Source: Bacilli bacterium (GTDB taxonomy: Bacteria > Bacillota_I > Bacilli_A > RF39 > UBA660). Taken from it: a DNA stretch of 8,316 nt. A program made the translations under genes and the position numbers. The DNA lies in the NCBI GenBank assembly GCA_900772435.1, contig CAAHEM010000030.1:1-8316 (forward strand), given 5' to 3'. This document shows, piece after piece, positions 5,966 through 8,316 of the stretch. The notes below the pieces were generated by a model that saw only the letters and a list, made by a program, of their open reading frames with translations, had not been told where the DNA came from and ran no database searches. Within the stretch, counting starts at the first letter, position 1; each line of letters begins with the position of its first letter.

Positions 5966-7738
5966 ATGAAAAAGAAAAATAATAATAAAGCTCCTACTTT
6001 TAGTGAGATGGTTAGTAAAACATTTAAGATAATTAAAGACTATAAAAATCATTATATACTTATAATATTATTTTGTTTACTTGCTGCTTTGTTTAGTGCA
6101 CTTGCTCCATACTTTTTAGGATATGCAACAGATAGTTTATATGATTCTATAAAGAATGGTACAGCGTTTAATTATATTTACATAGTAAAAGTTTTAATGA
6201 TAGTTTTATCTTGTTATATTATTGATGCAGTGTGTACTTATTTTAAAAGTTATATGTCTTCAAAATTAGGACAAGAGATTGGATATGATTTAAGACGTAA
6301 ACTTATTAATAAGATAAATGTTACTAAACTTAGAAAACTTGATAGTATGAAAAAAGGTGATATTATTAGTAAAATAACTAATGATGTTGAAAGACTTACT
6401 GATAATATTACTGAGATAATACCAGAACTTGTATATAATATTTCATTAATAATTGGTGTAGTTATAATGATGTTTATACTTGATGTTAAGCTTGCACTAC
6501 TTACTATAATTGCTATACCTCTTACATATTTTTTACTTTCTTTTGTAGTAAAAAAGACCCAAAACTATTTTGAATTCAATCAAAAAGCTATAGGAAATGT
6601 TAATTCTTTTGTAGAAGAGAGTGTTACTAATAGTGATGTTATAAAGTCATTTAATAAAGAAAAATATTTTAATAAGAAGTTTGATAAAGAGAGTAAAGAA
6701 CTTGCAGAATATGGATTTAAGAGTAGTTTTTATAGTAGTCTTGCTGTTCCATTTAATAAAGCTATTGGTAACCTAAATTATATAATTATTGTTTGTGTAG
6801 GTAGCATTAGTGTTATTAAAGGACATATGAGACTTGGAGCTATTCAATCATTTATACAGTATATGAAAGACTTTAATAGACCAATGAATGTTATTGCTCA
6901 AGTAATTAGTAATTTACAAATGGCTATTGCTAGTGTTGATAGAGTTTATGAAATACTTGACCTGGAAGAAGAAGCAAATGGTAAAATAAAAGAATTTACA
7001 TTTAACGATTCAATTGAATTTAAAGATGTAACGTTTAGTTATGTTGAAGGAAAAACTGTTCTTAAAAACTTTAACCTTAAAATTAATAAAGGTGAAAAAA
7101 TTGCTTTAGTTGGTAAGACTGGTGCAGGTAAAACAACAATAGTAAATCTTCTTATGAATTTTCATGCTCATTATACTGGCCAAATATTAATTGATGGAGT
7201 AGATATTAGAGATATAGATAAATCTTCATATAGAAAACTAATTAGTATGGTTTTACAAGATACTTGGTTGTTTGAGGGAACTATTAAAGAAAATATTGTT
7301 TTTGACAAGCGTATCAGTGATGATAAACTAAGTAAAGTTCTTTCTAAATCTAAAATACTTCATATGATTGAAGGACTTCCTGGTGGACTTGATTATGAAA
7401 TAAATGAAGAAACTAATAATATGTCTGCCGGTGAGAAACAATTACTTACAATTGCTCGTGCTTTAGTTCAAGATCCTGAGATACTTATACTTGATGAAGC
7501 AACATCTAATGTTGATACACGTCTAGAGTATTTAATAAATCATTCTATGAATAGTCTAATGAAGAATAGAACTTCTATAGTTATAGCTCATAGACTTTCT
7601 ACTATTGTAGAGAGTGATAAAATAGTTGTCATTAAAAATGGTCAGATACTTGAAGCGGGTACGCATAAAGAATTACTTAAAAATAAAGGATACTATTATG
7701 AACTTTATAGTAGTCAATTTGATTTGAATGAGGAATAA
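5966..7738 (+). CDS. ABC exporter half-transporter, catalytic-site subunit
   Basis: This is the 590-residue partner of the preceding half-transporter. A charged N-terminal extension of about 28 residues comes before helix 1 (about 30-52); the remaining five helices fall before residue 320. In the ATPase domain Walker A is GKTGAGKT (383-390), the Q-loop is Q431, Walker B is LILDE (507-511) with the catalytic glutamate E511, and the H-loop histidine is H542. The signature is MSAGE (486-490) instead of LSGGQ. So Walker A/B of this chain with LSGGQ of the partner makes the active ATP site, and its weak signature pairs with the partner's degenerate half. The start codon directly follows the previous TAA, and AGGGAGG lies inside the previous gene, so the two are translationally coupled in about equal amounts. 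Confidence 0.95.
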   Translation: MKKKNNNKAPTFSEMVSKTFKIIKDYKNHYILIILFCLLAALFSALAPYFLGYATDSLYDSIKNGTAFNYIYIVKVLMIVLSCYIIDAVCTYFKSYMSSKLGQEIGYDLRRKLINKINVTKLRKLDSMKKGDIISKITNDVERLTDNITEIIPELVYNISLIIGVVIMMFILDVKLALLTIIAIPLTYFLLSFVVKKTQNYFEFNQKAIGNVNSFVEESVTNSDVIKSFNKEKYFNKKFDKESKELAEYGFKSSFYSSLAVPFNKAIGNLNYIIIVCVGSISVIKGHMRLGAIQSFIQYMKDFNRPMNVIAQVISNLQMAIASVDRVYEILDLEEEANGKIKEFTFNDSIEFKDVTFSYVEGKTVLKNFNLKINKGEKIALVGKTGAGKTTIVNLLMNFHAHYTGQILIDGVDIRDIDKSSYRKLISMVLQDTWLFEGTIKENIVFDKRISDDKLSKVLSKSKILHMIEGLPGGLDYEINEETNNMSAGEKQLLTIARALVQDPEILILDEATSNVDTRLEYLINHSMNSLMKNRTSIVIAHRLSTIVESDKIVVIKNGQILEAGTHKELLKNKGYYYELYSSQFDLNEE

Positions 7739-7740
7739 GT

Positions 7741-8181
7741 ATGGATAATTATGTAGTTGGTTTAGATGAGTACATGGAAATGAATGAATCAAATCCATTA
7801 GCTTATACAAGAGATCTTGCTACTTGTATTGCTGTACTTTTACATTTGAAAAATTCTAGTATTCTTATGCATATAGCTGCTTTTGAAAACGGAAAAATAG
7901 AACTTAATAAATTCATAAAACTAGTAAGCGAGAGAAAAGAAGAAATAGAAAATGCTGAAGTATTTAAAGCATTTAAAACTGAACAATCTAGTTTAGATAA
8001 AGTATGTGATATTCTTACTAATAATGGTATTTCGTTTGAACTAGAAGATGTATTTAGAAATTATTCTAATATGACATCAGTTGGTTATAATTATAATAAT
8101 AAAAAATATTATATGGTTGATATGTATATGGGTGAACCTGAATTTATAGAAGTACCTAAGGGATTTAAAATAGAATTATAA
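7741..8181 (+). CDS. CheD-like putative Cys deamidase/hydrolase
   Basis: This is a 146-residue cytoplasmic protein. It starts with YVVGLDEY and continues with TRDLATCIAVLLH and then ILMHIAA. The order and spacing resemble CheD, the chemoreceptor glutamine deamidase (VGxGEY, LGSCVAV, GxxHI). T23 and C29 are six residues apart, like Thr21 and Cys27 of Thermotoga CheD as I recall it, and H44 would be the base. The Cys-His distance is 15 here against 17 there, and the second half (residues 55-146) does not look like CheD. No chemotaxis gene is nearby. It lies 2 bases after the ABC exporter gene with GAGG 7 bases before the ATG, so it is the last gene of that operon. A role in modifying or serving the exporter or its substrate is conceivable. 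The family link is tentative. Confidence 0.8.
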   Translation: MDNYVVGLDEYMEMNESNPLAYTRDLATCIAVLLHLKNSSILMHIAAFENGKIELNKFIKLVSERKEEIENAEVFKAFKTEQSSLDKVCDILTNNGISFELEDVFRNYSNMTSVGYNYNNKKYYMVDMYMGEPEFIEVPKGFKIEL

Positions 8182-8207
8182 AATCATAAATTATATATTT
8201 TTTAAAT

Positions 8208-8230
8208 AGAACTAGCAATAGTTCTTTTTT
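8208..8230 (+). terminator. Terminator of the hemW-ABC operon
   Basis: AGAACTA/TAGTTCT form a seven-base stem around the GNRA loop GCAA, followed by a T tract. It stands 26 bases after the last stop codon of the operon and is a strong intrinsic terminator. Confidence 0.9.
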
Positions 8231-8269
8231 AATTTGACATAAATTTTACAAACTATTTTTTAAAAGGTA

Positions 8270-8298
8270 TTTACAAAAGCGAACAAAAATAGTAATAT
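8270..8298 (+). promoter_or_regulatory. Promoter for a gene beyond the window
   Basis: TTTACA (8270-8275) and TAATAT (8293-8298) are separated by 17 bases. Just downstream are AGTG at 8299-8302 and again at 8309-8312, 10 bp apart. AGTG-type motifs at a 10-bp period are a feature of MraZ-binding boxes in front of mraZ and the division/cell-wall cluster. Two copies are too few to claim this firmly. Confidence 0.6.
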
Positions 8299-8316
8299 AG
8301 TGGTAGGAAGTGAAAC

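Noticed and set aside
5774..6052. Minus-strand 92-codon open frame across the junction of the two ABC genes
   Set aside because: It lies entirely antisense to two well-supported genes and reads as Phe/Ile/Tyr-rich low-complexity sequence, as expected for the complement of AT-rich coding DNA.
1620..8181. Mollicute-type code with UGA read as tryptophan
   Set aside because: Tryptophan is encoded by TGG in the conserved HemW and ABC genes, and these genes are full length under the standard bacterial code.
8234..8239. TTGACA as a -35 box after the last terminator
   Set aside because: No acceptable -10 box lies 16-18 bases downstream; the TTTACA/TAATAT pair at 8270-8298 is better.

Overview
The window is strongly AT-rich, uses AGA as its main arginine codon, has good Shine-Dalgarno sites and ends all its plausible genes with TAA. 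This points to a low-GC Firmicute (Bacilli, or one of the gut lineages near Erysipelotrichales/Mollicutes). Tryptophan is encoded by TGG and nothing suggests a recoded UGA. The lineage is an inference from composition and gene style only.

Region 1 (1-1540) is a tRNA-Arg(UCU) gene that has been used as an integration site. The 3' part of the tRNA, from the anticodon loop through CCA plus five bases, is repeated perfectly (50 bp) at 30-79 and 1491-1540. Between the copies lies a 1.46-kb insert with no integrase. It carries a bidirectional terminator next to the tRNA, paired ATGRCACAT repeats near both ends that look like integrase arm sites, a two-helix membrane protein of unknown function, a short apparently truncated holin-like ORF, and a 29-codon remnant upstream of them. 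All its genes run on the minus strand, opposite to everything else. It looks either like a mobilisable element lacking its own integrase (CIME-like) or a prophage deleted down to its ends. The original tRNA terminator is still present just beyond the right copy.

Region 2 (1547-3123) holds two single-gene units on the plus strand, each with a strong sigma-A-type promoter. The first is a possible papain/NlpC-P60-like Cys-His hydrolase of 200 aa. The second is a membrane-anchored, lysine-rich coiled-coil protein of 259 aa, whose better start is ATG 2323.

Region 3 (3135-8230) is a tight four-gene operon: a HemW-like radical SAM protein, two half-transporters forming a heterodimeric type IV ABC exporter with one degenerate and one canonical ATP site, and a 146-aa protein with a CheD-like Thr/Cys/His pattern. 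Gaps are 12, 0 and 2 bases, and the operon ends in a clear hairpin terminator. The last bases (8270-8316) contain a promoter for a gene beyond the window, with two AGTG motifs 10 bp apart that hint at an mraZ-type leader.

The most interesting parts are the integrase-less tRNA element with its retained ends, and the CheD-like protein cotranscribed with an ABC exporter where no chemotaxis genes are visible.
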